From: Azorhizobium oxalatiphilum
GTDB taxonomy: Bacteria; Pseudomonadota; Alphaproteobacteria; Rhizobiales; Xanthobacteraceae
Assembly (NCBI RefSeq): GCF_014635325.1
Contig: NZ_BMCT01000006.1
Coordinates: 62,001 to 126,000, forward strand
Length of the DNA stretch: 64,000 bases
Direction of reading: 5' to 3'
Shown piece by piece: positions 37,301-45,246 of the stretch. How positions within the stretch are numbered: the first letter of the stretch is position 1; each line of letters opens with the position of its first letter. A program made the translations under genes and the position numbers. The notes under the pieces are model-generated. The model was not told where the DNA came from and made no database searches. It saw nothing but the letters and a program-made list of their open reading frames with translations.

Positions 37301-40300
37301 TCAGATCACCGAGTACATTGAAGACCGTCCCGTCGGAGGGCGCGCCCAGCGACACGCTGACCACCGCGCCGGCGGAGAGCTCAAGCGCGCCCATGGTGAG
37401 GCCGCCGGCCCCCGTGCTCCCCAGGGCGCCTGCCAGGCCACCGCCGGAGAGCACATACACCGTCTGCGCGATGCTGCCGGTTCCGGACAGGCCACTGCCG
37501 CTCTCGACCGTCACGTCGCCGGCAAGGCTGCCGTCAACCTTCAGGGCGCCGCTGCTCACCGTGGTCGGGCCGGTAAAGGTATTCGCGCCGGACAAGGTGA
37601 GGGTGCCCGCGCCGGTCTTGGTCAGCTCGCCCGTGCCGGTGATGGCGCCGGAGAAGCTGCTGCTGGCATTGTTGCCACCCGTGGTCAGAGTAATGCCCCT
37701 CGTCGCGCGCGACACGGTCTGATCCATGAACACCACGCCGTCGCCGGCCAGCGACCCGATGGTCTCGCTGGCCCGGAGCGTGAGCTGCGCGCCGGTGGCC
37801 ACCGTCACCGCGGAGGTGTCGGCCAGCGCCGCCCCGCCATTCGCGACAAGGGTGCCCGCATTCACGTTGGTGGCGCCGGTCGCGGCGTTGGTGCTGTTGA
37901 TCCGCAGCGTGCCGGTGCCGGTCTTGGTGAGCGAACCGTCACCGGAGATGTCGCCGTAGACCCACACCGTGACGCCGTCGTCCACCTGGAAGGTGCCGCC
38001 GCCCGCGCCGGCGACCGCCGCCAGCGAGACGTCATGATCGATGGAGGTGTTGCCGCCGACCTCCAGCGTGCCCGCGCCGCTCAGGGCCAGATTGCCCTGG
38101 CCGAGAGCCGCTTCCTCCGAAATCTGCACCGTGCCGCCGGCAATGGCCAGCGTGCCGGTGTAGGTGTTCTGCCCGGTCAGGATCAGCGTGCCGGTGCCGA
38201 GCTTGGCGATGTTGCCGCCGCCGCTCAGCACGCCTGCATAGGTCAGGTAATCGGAGCGGTTGAACTCCAGATTGGCGTTGTTGACGATATCCCCGCTCAC
38301 CGCACCCGAGGTGCCGCCGTTGCCGATGGACAGCGTGCCGGCGGAGATGGTGGTGGTGCCGGAATAGGTGTTGTCGCCGGTCAGGACGAGCGTGCCGGCG
38401 CCGATCTTCTCAAGGCCGGTGCTGCCCGCGATCACCGCCGAGATGGTGGCCACCGTCGGGGCGCCGACCACCTCCACCGTCGGGGCGCTCGACGAAGTTG
38501 AGCTGGTGGTGCCATTGAGCGTCAGCTCATCCCCGGCGATCTCGTAGCCGGTGGTGAGGAAGCGCAGCTTCTTCGCCGATACCGCCCCGTTCGCATCGTC
38601 GATCGTCACCGTCCCGGCGGTGCCGGAGAAGATGGCCGAGCCGTCGTTCCAGGCCCGGTTGGTGGTGCCGGAGGAATTGGTCCAGTTGGTGACGCCGCTC
38701 GCACCCGCCGTCCAGACGCCAGAGCCGCCGAAGACGCCGCTGTCGGCACCGCCGGTATAGGTGCCGTTCCAGTAGAGTCCGGACTGCACCACAAGGGTGA
38801 GCACGTGGCTCACCGCATTCACTGCGAGGGAATATTCATAATCCCCCGTGCCAGTGATGGTGCTGAAGCCGAGACCGTCAAAGCTGCCGGTGCTGTCATA
38901 GCTGACCAGCAGATAGGTGCCGTCGTCGAAGCCCGCGCTGCCGGTGATGTTCAGCGTGCCGCCGTTCACCTCCACGCTGTGCGCCGAGACCAGCGCAGTG
39001 GCGGACGGCGCGCCGAGAGTGACGTTCCAGGCGCCCCCGGTGAGGCTGAAATTTTCCGTCACGGTGAGCGTGTTGCCGGCCAGCTCAAGCACACCGGCGG
39101 TCTGATGATAGCTGCCCTGGACGTTTACGGCATTGGCGAGACGCAGCGTGGCCCCGAAGTTGTTCAGCCGGGACCCGATGACCTCCACATCGTCATTAAG
39201 CAGGATGTTGCCGGCAGCGAACCCGATGTTTCCGCCGCTCGCGCTGGTGATCGTGCCCTTGTCGGCCAGCCCGATGCCGCCGCTCGTGCCGGTCAGCGTG
39301 CCGAACTGGCTTCCGCTGCCGCCGCTGAAGGTGATGTCGTAGATGGAGTTATGGAGGATATTGCCCGCGATGGTGCCGGAATTTTCGATCTGGCCGATGA
39401 CGCCGGCCTGGTCGACGGAGATGGCATAGGTCTCCCCTCCCTTGAGCAGGCCTGTGTTCGTGATTGAGGTCAGCGTCCCGCCCACATAGATCCCGACGGA
39501 ACCGCCGGAGATGGTTCCGTTGTTGATCAGCGTATCGATCGTGGCGCCGCCCATCGCCGCAACAGCGACGCCCGAATTGACGGTGATGAGCGTGCCGGCA
39601 TTGGTCAGCGTGCCGATGCGCCCGCCGCTGCCGACCTCAAGACCACCTCCGTTTTGCGAGGTGATCGTCCCGCCGGACTCGTTCGTGAACGTCCCTATGT
39701 AGCCGGCGTTCCCGCCACTTGAAGTGAGGGAAACCACAAGGAGACTGGCGGACATGTGCCCGCTATTGGAGACGGTCTCGATCGTTCCAGTACTATAGAT
39801 ACCCATCGAGTTGGAGGTGATCGTTCCCGAATTATCCAGCGTGCCGATCGACCCGCCATCAGTCCGCAAGCCGATGTAGTCGCCATTGATGGTGCCGGCA
39901 TTGACCAAGGCACCGATTCGCCCCTGATTCCGCACGCCGGTATTGGCGGAAATCATCCGGCCAGCGTTGCTCTCCAGCCGCGTGATGGTGCCGGTGGAGG
40001 CATTGAATATGCCCGAGACACCCGTCGAGCGGCCGCCCGTGTTCTGCCCCTGGATCGTGCCGCTGTTCGTCAGCGTCTGGATGAGGCCGGTATTGATGAT
40101 GGCCGCGAGCGTATCATTGGCGCTGTTATTGTTGTGGGTCGCCGATCCCGCGATCAGGCCGTAGTTCAGCAGCGAGCTGATGGTGCCGCCGAGATTGGCC
40201 ACGCCCGCAACCGAGTTGCCATTGACCGTGCCGGTCAGCGTGCCGCTGGCGCTGATCGTGGCGCTGATGCCGTTGAGCAGCGAGCCGAGCTGCGCGCCCG

Positions 40301-40787
40301 AGCGCACCACCACGCCGCCGATGACATTATCCGTGACGCCGGCCGCCGCGCCATCGATGCTGCCGGCGCTCTGGATAGTCCCGTAATTGTAGAGCTGCCG
40401 CATGACGGCATCGTTGGCGATCCGCACGCCGGCGACCGCCTGGCCGGTTCCGCTGCCGATGGTCGCGGTGCTGGAAATCCGTGTCGTGGTGCCGTTCACC
40501 TGCAACGCGCCGTTTCCAGCGCCCGAATAGCCAAGCGCATAAAGATCGGTCCCGGAGACGTTGACCGAAACGCCACTGGAGATCGTAAGATTCGACGTCC
40601 AGTTGATGCAGGACGTGGTGCTTACATTGATTGTAACCGACGACTCTTGGGTACAGGCTGCTTCGACGCGGGTCGGATTTCCAAGGCAGGCGGCGGTCGC
40701 GAGCAGCGACACACCCATCATCAACTTGCCACGAGTCACGCGATTACGCGCGCTATAACGCAAATCTACCTGCAATGGAGCCCCCAC
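34389..40787 (-). CDS. Giant autotransporter with PATR repeats and C-terminal beta-barrel
   Basis: Type Va secreted surface protein of up to 2132 residues. A long signal peptide with a basic n-region runs to about residue 43 (hydrophobic core MMGVSLLATAACLG). The passenger's first ~500 residues are Gly/Asn/Thr-rich repeated NSGTI and NTGLI units typical of a beta-helix. About seven autotransporter-associated PATR repeats follow (residues about 790-1540, pattern GTLILTGxNTYTG). The last ~275 residues form the translocator barrel, from about LWMQGYGGWGNAFGNG to the terminal Phe (FSAQFSLKF). The start codon is uncertain (GTG 40787, or TTG 40775 behind GGTGGGGG). Adhesin or biofilm function is likely; no protease or lipase motif is visible. 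Confidence 0.93.
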   Translation of the reverse strand: MGAPLQVDLRYSARNRVTRGKLMMGVSLLATAACLGNPTRVEAACTQESSVTINVSTTSCINWTSNLTISSGVSVNVSGTDLYALGYSGAGNGALQVNGTTTRISSTATIGSGTGQAVAGVRIANDAVMRQLYNYGTIQSAGSIDGAAAGVTDNVIGGVVVRSGAQLGSLLNGISATISASGTLTGTVNGNSVAGVANLGGTISSLLNYGLIAGSATHNNNSANDTLAAIINTGLIQTLTNSGTIQGQNTGGRSTGVSGIFNASTGTITRLESNAGRMISANTGVRNQGRIGALVNAGTINGDYIGLRTDGGSIGTLDNSGTITSNSMGIYSTGTIETVSNSGHMSASLLVVSLTSSGGNAGYIGTFTNESGGTITSQNGGGLEVGSGGRIGTLTNAGTLITVNSGVAVAAMGGATIDTLINNGTISGGSVGIYVGGTLTSITNTGLLKGGETYAISVDQAGVIGQIENSGTIAGNILHNSIYDITFSGGSGSQFGTLTGTSGGIGLADKGTITSASGGNIGFAAGNILLNDDVEVIGSRLNNFGATLRLANAVNVQGSYHQTAGVLELAGNTLTVTENFSLTGGAWNVTLGAPSATALVSAHSVEVNGGTLNITGSAGFDDGTYLLVSYDSTGSFDGLGFSTITGTGDYEYSLAVNAVSHVLTLVVQSGLYWNGTYTGGADSGVFGGSGVWTAGASGVTNWTNSSGTTNRAWNDGSAIFSGTAGTVTIDDANGAVSAKKLRFLTTGYEIAGDELTLNGTTSSTSSSAPTVEVVGAPTVATISAVIAGSTGLEKIGAGTLVLTGDNTYSGTTTISAGTLSIGNGGTSGAVSGDIVNNANLEFNRSDYLTYAGVLSGGGNIAKLGTGTLILTGQNTYTGTLAIAGGTVQISEEAALGQGNLALSGAGTLEVGGNTSIDHDVSLAAVAGAGGGTFQVDDGVTVWVYGDISGDGSLTKTGTGTLRINSTNAATGATNVNAGTLVANGGAALADTSAVTVATGAQLTLRASETIGSLAGDGVVFMDQTVSRATRGITLTTGGNNASSSFSGAITGTGELTKTGAGTLTLSGANTFTGPTTVSSGALKVDGSLAGDVTVESGSGLSGTGSIAQTVYVLSGGGLAGALGSTGAGGLTMGALELSAGAVVSVSLGAPSDGTVFNVLGDLTLNGTLNARATTGFGVGLYHIFSYGGTLTDDGMVVGNVPTGYLGGLQTSVVGEVNLFIEDAQSTLQFWNGSNTTATGTVLGGDGTWTAAAQTNWTNASATVPQAWNAGYAIFQGSPGTVTVDNTGGQVSATGMQFVTSGYLITGGDLALVGTGGAAPVIRVGDSTLEGAGTYATIASVLTGTSGLEKTDYGTLILTGANTYTGGTTISAGTLQLGDGVTNGSILGDVVNNGTLAFELGGDTGFAGAISGTGALTVQGWGTLALTGANSYAGGTTVNNGTLQIAQAGALGTGGLTLSDNATLRASGTFTYGGAVTLVTRERFTRAEGPLSATVEVDPSQTLTLSGVISGEGALTKTGAGLLILTGNNTYTGLTTIDAGTLQIGNGGTTGGIVGDVVNNATLVFNRSDTYTFTGAITGAGAVTFMGGGTVLFSSPYTGAVSVEQSVVTLVDGSTTTSPFTVNSGGTIGGSATIGGLTVNAGGTAAPGYSPGTITVAGPVTFNSGSVYLVDVTPAGEHDLITATGAVTLSSGASVAVNATPGRYEANSTVTILTTSSTLTGTFGSVSSNYAFLAPELSYDAQNVYLTLVYSGIDFSTYAVTPNEYRTAVAAQALGSGSAVFDAIVGLPQGSVAPAFDQLSGEIYASVGTVIQQEAVYLRDAVGTRLRQSVTPAGTGPLAYASKAAGPATAQLSQELTPTLWMQGYGGWGNAFGNGNAASISSSVGGVFGGLDVNVTDGVRAGLVAGFSQTRFDVGARSSSGSMDNYDIGLYAGGQFGAFALRGGLSYTWHDISVSRTMLFPGFAGSAKGGDTVGTTQVFGEVGYGVDVGAYSFEPFAGLAYVNVSGGSLSENGLTMSGAGLNVNTGSMDTVYSTLGLRAATTMTLGGHVLTPSASIGWQHAFGDTSPVANMVFQNGALPFQVSGVPVAEDALLVGAGLAYDLSDIATLQVNYTGQLAGAAAQNAFSAQFSLKF
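36150..38420 (-). repeat. PATR-type repeat region inside the autotransporter gene
   Basis: Seven copies of a ~32-residue unit with consensus LTKTGxGTLxLTGxNTYTGxTT can be read here, some nearly identical at DNA level (for example copies with GTLILTGANTYTGG and LLILTGNNTYTG). Spacing varies, with insertions between units. Such repeats are prone to recombination and to assembly collapse. Confidence 0.85.
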
Positions 40788-40819
40788 CAGCTCAGTACAG
40801 GCGCGCGGTTCTCATGGCT

Positions 40820-40945
40820 CAGCTCAAGAACGAAGCTGAAAAAACACAAAAAATACCGGCACCTGAATTACACAACGAACATTCATTAATTGAAGTGTTT
40901 AGGTTGCGACCATAATTGCCATGCACGCATAGCGGTCAATTCAGC
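40820..40945 (-). promoter_or_regulatory. AT-rich upstream region of the autotransporter gene
   Basis: This stretch is markedly AT-rich compared with the GC-rich surroundings; on the minus strand it includes TATTTTTTGTGTTTTTTC and CAATTAATGAATG. It is the likely promoter region of the autotransporter and a plausible target of a xenogeneic silencer such as MucR/Ros-type proteins. Individual promoter elements are not assigned. Confidence 0.5.
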
Positions 40946-41025
40946 AACCGGCGTTCATATTTTTGGGCAGTGTGGTTTCCGGGTGCCACCCGATGTGGCA
41001 ACGGCCGTTTCACAGGACGGCGCGC

Positions 41026-41052
41026 GCAGGCGCAAAGGCGTCTTGCGCCTGC
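41026..41052 (-). terminator. Hairpin after the TPR-sulfotransferase gene
   Basis: GCAGGCGCAA and TTGCGCCTGC form a 10-bp stem around a 7-base loop, three bases beyond the stop codon of the sulfotransferase gene. No T-run follows, so it is a likely but unproven terminator. Confidence 0.6.
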
Positions 41053-41055
41053 CGT

Positions 41056-43149
41056 TCAGGGGGCCGTCTGCTCCAGCGCCTCCAGCAGGGGCTGGAGATG
41101 ATCGGCATGCTGCCTCCAGCGCCCCACCGCGCGGCCGTGGACGGGCTCGCGCACCTGCACCAGGCTGGCGGTGCGCACCGGCCGCTGCGTGCGATGGAAA
41201 TCCAGACAACGCGCGTCCCATGGCAGGCCGAGCCTGTCCAGCAGGCGCCGGGTCTCGCCCTCCTGATCGGCCACCAGCCGCTCATAATCCATCTCGATGA
41301 AGTGGCTGGCCGGCAGAGCGTCCCGCCACACCGCCATCAGCGCCTCATACTGGCGGTAGAAGCCGCCCAGCTCGGCCAGGTCATAGGCGAACGTCTGCTC
41401 GGCACTGAACAGCTGCGCGTAGCAGGAGAGGCAGGTGTCCACGGCATCGCGCCGGCTATGGATGATGCGCGCCTGCGGCAGCATGAGGCGGATCAGGCCC
41501 ACATGCAGGAAATTGCCCGGCATCTTGTCCACCACATGAGGCCGCCCCGCCGAGAGCGCCGTCACGTGCTCCACATAGGCGCGGCCCATGGCCGTGAGCT
41601 GGTCCGGCGGCATCTGCGCCACCGATGCCGGATAGCCGGGCAGCGCGGAAACGAGACGCTCCATCACCGGCAGCTCACCGGCGCCGTGCACCAGCGGATG
41701 GGATGCCAGGATCTGCTCCAGCAAGGTGGTGCCCGAGCGCGGCATGCCGACGATGAAGATCGGCAGGGTGGAAGGATCCCCGCCCTCGGTCGGCCCCTCC
41801 GCCAGCCGCGCGCCCATCACCGCGCCGAACTCGCGCATCCAGCGGCCGGTCGCCGCCAGATCGAAATCGAAGGTGGAGCGCTTCATGCGGTTGCCCTGCG
41901 CCAGATGCGCGAAGGCCACATCCGCGCGGCCGGCATCGAACCACGCCTTCGCCAGCGCGAAATGCAGCGTCATGCGCTCCGAGAAGCCCTGGATCTCGCC
42001 CGATGCCAGCAGACGCTCCATGCGCAGGAGATCGGGGTCTTCCGGCGCGAAGGTCTTCAGCTGCGTCTGCCCGGCGAAGGCCGTCACATGGCGGGGGTCG
42101 CGGGCCAGAATGGCGGCAAGGGTGGTCCCGGCTTCCGCCGTCTCGCCCAGCTCCATCAGCAGCGCGGCCTCATTGGCCAGCGCCGTATCGCGGACGGCGC
42201 CCTGCGCCTCGGCGGCGGCGCGATAGTCCGTGCGCGCCTCGGCGTGGCGGCCGAGGGCGTGCAGGATCTCGCCGCGCACATTGCGCGCGTCCGCACTCCA
42301 CGGCGCGGTTGCGACCGCGCGCTGCGCCATGCTCAGGGCGGCATCCGGCTGGCGGGACTTCAGCACACGGGCAAAGGCGACGAGCCCGCCCAGATGGGCA
42401 GGCGCGAAGGCCAGCAGCGCCTCCAGCCAGCGCTGCGCCTCCAGCGGCCGCTGGCGGCCAAGCTCCGCGCCGGCAAGATTCACATAGGCATCCGCGAGCT
42501 GGGGATCGAGGTCGATGGCATGGCGCGCATGCCGCGCCGCCTCGTCCGCCCGGCCCATCTCGTTCAGCAGGAACGACAGGTTGCTTTCCGCCTCCGCATA
42601 ATCGGGATCGAGTTCGAGGGCGCGCGCATAATGGGTCCGCGCCGTCTCCAGCGCGCCGAGACGCGTGCAGGTGTTGGCGAGATTGTTGAAGGCCTGCGGG
42701 CTGTCCGGCTGCGCCGCCGCCACCCGCTCCAGGCAGGCCACGCTTTCCGTGAGCTTGCCGGCCTCCTGCAGGATGATGCCCAGATTGTTCCAGGCGCCGA
42801 TCGCACCGGGCTCAAGCGCCAGCGCGCGCCGGCACACCTCCTCCGCCTCCGCCAGATACCCCTTCTGACGGAGGATCTCGCCGAGATTGCTCAGATAGGG
42901 CGCCGGCACACGGGGCGCGTTGGCGGCCTCGCGCAGATAGCGGATGGCGAGATCGAGATCGCCATAGGCATGGGCCATCAGGCCGAGGATATGCAGCGCA
43001 TCGGGCTGGCCGGGCCAGACCGCCAGCACCCGCTGGCACAGCTGCTCGGCCGGCGCGGCCTGACCTGCGGCCCAATGCTGGCTGGCGCGCTGAATGGCTT
43101 CCTGAATGGTGATCTGCGCGGGCGCGTCCGTCCCCTGTCTCGAATCCAT
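41056..43149 (-). CDS. TPR-repeat sulfotransferase
   Basis: A 697-residue cytoplasmic protein with two parts. Residues about 10-400 are tetratricopeptide repeats, with units such as AYGDLDLAIRYLREAANAPR, KGYLAEAEEVCRRALALEPG and ARTHYARALELDPDYAEAES. Residues about 440-690 form a PAPS-dependent sulfotransferase domain: the 5'-phosphosulfate loop PIFIVGMPRSGTTLLEQILA near 455, and the 3'-phosphate region IIHSRRDAVDTCLSCYAQLF near 560. Such fusions modify proteins, sugars or lipids; the acceptor is unknown. It stands alone between the autotransporter and the GMC operon. A link to surface glycan decoration is possible but not shown. Confidence 0.92.
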   Translation of the reverse strand: MDSRQGTDAPAQITIQEAIQRASQHWAAGQAAPAEQLCQRVLAVWPGQPDALHILGLMAHAYGDLDLAIRYLREAANAPRVPAPYLSNLGEILRQKGYLAEAEEVCRRALALEPGAIGAWNNLGIILQEAGKLTESVACLERVAAAQPDSPQAFNNLANTCTRLGALETARTHYARALELDPDYAEAESNLSFLLNEMGRADEAARHARHAIDLDPQLADAYVNLAGAELGRQRPLEAQRWLEALLAFAPAHLGGLVAFARVLKSRQPDAALSMAQRAVATAPWSADARNVRGEILHALGRHAEARTDYRAAAEAQGAVRDTALANEAALLMELGETAEAGTTLAAILARDPRHVTAFAGQTQLKTFAPEDPDLLRMERLLASGEIQGFSERMTLHFALAKAWFDAGRADVAFAHLAQGNRMKRSTFDFDLAATGRWMREFGAVMGARLAEGPTEGGDPSTLPIFIVGMPRSGTTLLEQILASHPLVHGAGELPVMERLVSALPGYPASVAQMPPDQLTAMGRAYVEHVTALSAGRPHVVDKMPGNFLHVGLIRLMLPQARIIHSRRDAVDTCLSCYAQLFSAEQTFAYDLAELGGFYRQYEALMAVWRDALPASHFIEMDYERLVADQEGETRRLLDRLGLPWDARCLDFHRTQRPVRTASLVQVREPVHGRAVGRWRQHADHLQPLLEALEQTAP

Positions 43150-43286
43150 GGTCCCCGGCCGAATGAAATGAAGGATGCAATATGTACTGGGCAGCCTATC
43201 CTGTGGCCCGAGCCCGGTTCAATTGCAACGGCCAGCGGGGCAGGCGCACGCTTCAACCGCGCGCCCGCCGTGCGCGTCGGCGCCCT

Positions 43287-44915
43287 TCAGTGCGTCATCC
43301 CGCCCGCGCGGGCCCTGGCGATCAGGTGATCACCCAGCCGGTCGGAGAGCGCCATGATGGTCAGCGTGAGGTGCTTGTCCGGCAGGTAGGGGATGACGCC
43401 GCCGTCGCAGATATAGAGATTGTCCACATCGTGCGCGCGCAGATCCGCGTCCACCGTGCCCGCCAGCGGATCGGCCGACATGGGCGTGGTGCCGGCGTAA
43501 TGGATGCCGGTGCCGCTGTTGTCGACGCTGGCATGGACAAGGGTGGAGGAGGCACGCCGCAGCACCTTGCGCCCCCAGCCGAGCATCGCCTCCATGCGCT
43601 GGCGGCCGGTGTCCGTCGCCTCGAAGTCCACATCCACGTGCCGCACGCCGTAGCGGTCCTGCGTCCGTCCGGGGCGCACGCGATTGCCCGGCACCACCTC
43701 GCCGGCGCAGAACAGGCCCAGCGTCACGTAGCTGTAGAACATGGTCCGCGCCATCGCGCGCTTCATGGCCGGCGGAAAGTGCGCCATGCCGGCCAGATAG
43801 TGCGGCACATCGGGAATGCCGTGGATGCCGTGGCCGATGAAGGGGAAGGACGAGCCGTCCGGCAACCGCCCGCGCGACATCAGGATCAGCAGATCCCCAT
43901 AGCCGATGTCGTAGGTGCGCCGCTGGCCCCACAGCTTCCACAGCGAGGTGGACAGCACCGCCTTGGGATTGTCCTGCAGGGCGAGGCCGACACGGCCATT
44001 GTCATTGCCGAGGCCGCCGGGGCTCGCCGCATCCGCCGAGTTGAACAGGATGCGCGGCGTCTCCACCGCGCCCGTGGCCAGAACCACCACCTTCGCCCTC
44101 AGGCTGCGGCGCGCGCCGGTGCGCGTATCCACATATTCCACCGCCGAGATGGCGCGCGTGCCGTCCGCCCGCACGAGGCGCACCACCTTGGCATGGGTGC
44201 GCAGTTCGTAATTGGGCCTGAGGCGCAGCTCCGGCAGCAGCCGGGCCGAGAATTTGTAGACCGCCCCCACCGGGCAGCCGGAGGTGCAGATGCCGGTGGA
44301 GACGCAGGCCCCCTCCACCCCCGCCCGCGTATCGATGGCCTTGCGGTTCGGTATGGCGTGAGAATAGGGCTCGCCCAGCGATTTGACCGCCCGCACCACC
44401 AGATCATCCGGCGGCCGCAGCGGCTTGGGCGGCACGAAGATGCCGTCCGGCAGTTCGGGGATGTTCTCCCGCGTGCCGCAGACGGTGATCCGCTGCTCGA
44501 CAGCGGCATAATGGCTGTCCAGCGCCTCATAATCGATCGGCCAGCCGTCGAAATCGGCGCGGGAAAAGCGCACGCTCACCCCGTTCCAGAGCGTCTGGAG
44601 GCCGTCCACGTTCAGCACCTGGAAGTGGCGAAAGCCTCCGCTGGGCCGCTCGGTGGAGCCCTCCTTGCCATCCGCGAACAGGGGATGGATGAAGAGACTG
44701 TCGTGCGGATCGCTCGGCCATTCGGTGCGCGGGCCGATGCCGAAATCCCGCGCCGAGCCGGGCGGCGCCACGGTGCGGAAATGATCGGCCGCCAGCAGCC
44801 CGCCCTGCTCCAGGGAGACCACGTTCAGCCCCGCCATGGCCAGCCGGTGGGCGAGGATGCCCCCGCCCGCGCCGGTGCCGACAATGCAGACGTCGCACTG
44901 ATCCGCCTCACCCAC
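43287..44915 (-). CDS. GMC-family FAD oxidoreductase
   Basis: FAD-dependent sugar/alcohol dehydrogenase of 542 residues. The dinucleotide-binding motif CDVCIVGTGAGGGILAHRLA is at residues 7-26, the GMC signature-like VVLATGAVETPRILFNSADA near 280, and the C-terminal active-site region contains GIHYAGTTPMSADP and PDKHLTLTIMALSDRL, giving a His...His catalytic pair. Cys-rich ACVSTGICTSGCPVGAVYKF (near residue 208) is common in sugar-oxidising two-subunit members. The GTG start overlaps the 112-residue gene upstream by 8 bases. Likely substrates are sugars or cyclitols, oxidised to a keto form that the aminotransferase of the same operon could use. Confidence 0.9.
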   Translation of the reverse strand: MGEADQCDVCIVGTGAGGGILAHRLAMAGLNVVSLEQGGLLAADHFRTVAPPGSARDFGIGPRTEWPSDPHDSLFIHPLFADGKEGSTERPSGGFRHFQVLNVDGLQTLWNGVSVRFSRADFDGWPIDYEALDSHYAAVEQRITVCGTRENIPELPDGIFVPPKPLRPPDDLVVRAVKSLGEPYSHAIPNRKAIDTRAGVEGACVSTGICTSGCPVGAVYKFSARLLPELRLRPNYELRTHAKVVRLVRADGTRAISAVEYVDTRTGARRSLRAKVVVLATGAVETPRILFNSADAASPGGLGNDNGRVGLALQDNPKAVLSTSLWKLWGQRRTYDIGYGDLLILMSRGRLPDGSSFPFIGHGIHGIPDVPHYLAGMAHFPPAMKRAMARTMFYSYVTLGLFCAGEVVPGNRVRPGRTQDRYGVRHVDVDFEATDTGRQRMEAMLGWGRKVLRRASSTLVHASVDNSGTGIHYAGTTPMSADPLAGTVDADLRAHDVDNLYICDGGVIPYLPDKHLTLTIMALSDRLGDHLIARARAGGMTH

Positions 44916-45246
44916 GGGCGCCTCCCACGGGCCATTCGCCCACCGACTTCAGGAAGCCGGGCGAGGAGAAATACACCTGCTCCAGAAAGGCGGTGATGGG
45001 TGCCGCCGCAGCGCCGAGGTCGCAACGGCGCAGCGTGTTGGTGCGGGAAAAGTCCGACCGCAGGGCGATGTCCGCCAGCGCGGCGCGCAGCTGCACATTG
45101 GCGAGCGCGATGCGCGTGATGTCGTGCAGCAGCGGGGTCAGCGCGCTCCGGTAGGGACTGCGCGCCACAAGCGCGCTGACCAGCACCGCCAGATCCACAT
45201 TGCTCCCGGCCAGCGGGAGGGGGATGTCGAGGGTGGCATCGCTCAT
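44908..45246 (-). CDS. Small partner protein of the GMC oxidoreductase (unknown)
   Basis: A 112-residue protein with no signal peptide, membrane helix or Cys pattern. It is mostly helical (VDLAVLVSALVARSPYRSAL, then ITRIALANVQLRAALADIAL) with a C-terminal VYFSSPGFLKSVGEW segment. Its overlap with both the GMC gene (8 bases) and the MFS gene (ATGA) implies a fixed stoichiometry, so it is probably a small subunit or maturation partner. This is analogous in position to the gluconate-2-dehydrogenase subunit-3 type small subunit, although that sequence similarity is not evident. Confidence 0.65.
   Translation of the reverse strand: MSDATLDIPLPLAGSNVDLAVLVSALVARSPYRSALTPLLHDITRIALANVQLRAALADIALRSDFSRTNTLRRCDLGAAAAPITAFLEQVYFSSPGFLKSVGEWPVGGARG

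Noticed and set aside
36150-38420. CRISPR-like spaced repeats
   Set aside because: The repeats are in frame, encode PATR units in a continuous coding sequence and vary in spacing; no cas genes are present.
36663-38501. 612-codon plus-strand frame inside the autotransporter gene
   Set aside because: Antisense shadow of the repeat region; no start signal or conserved motif.
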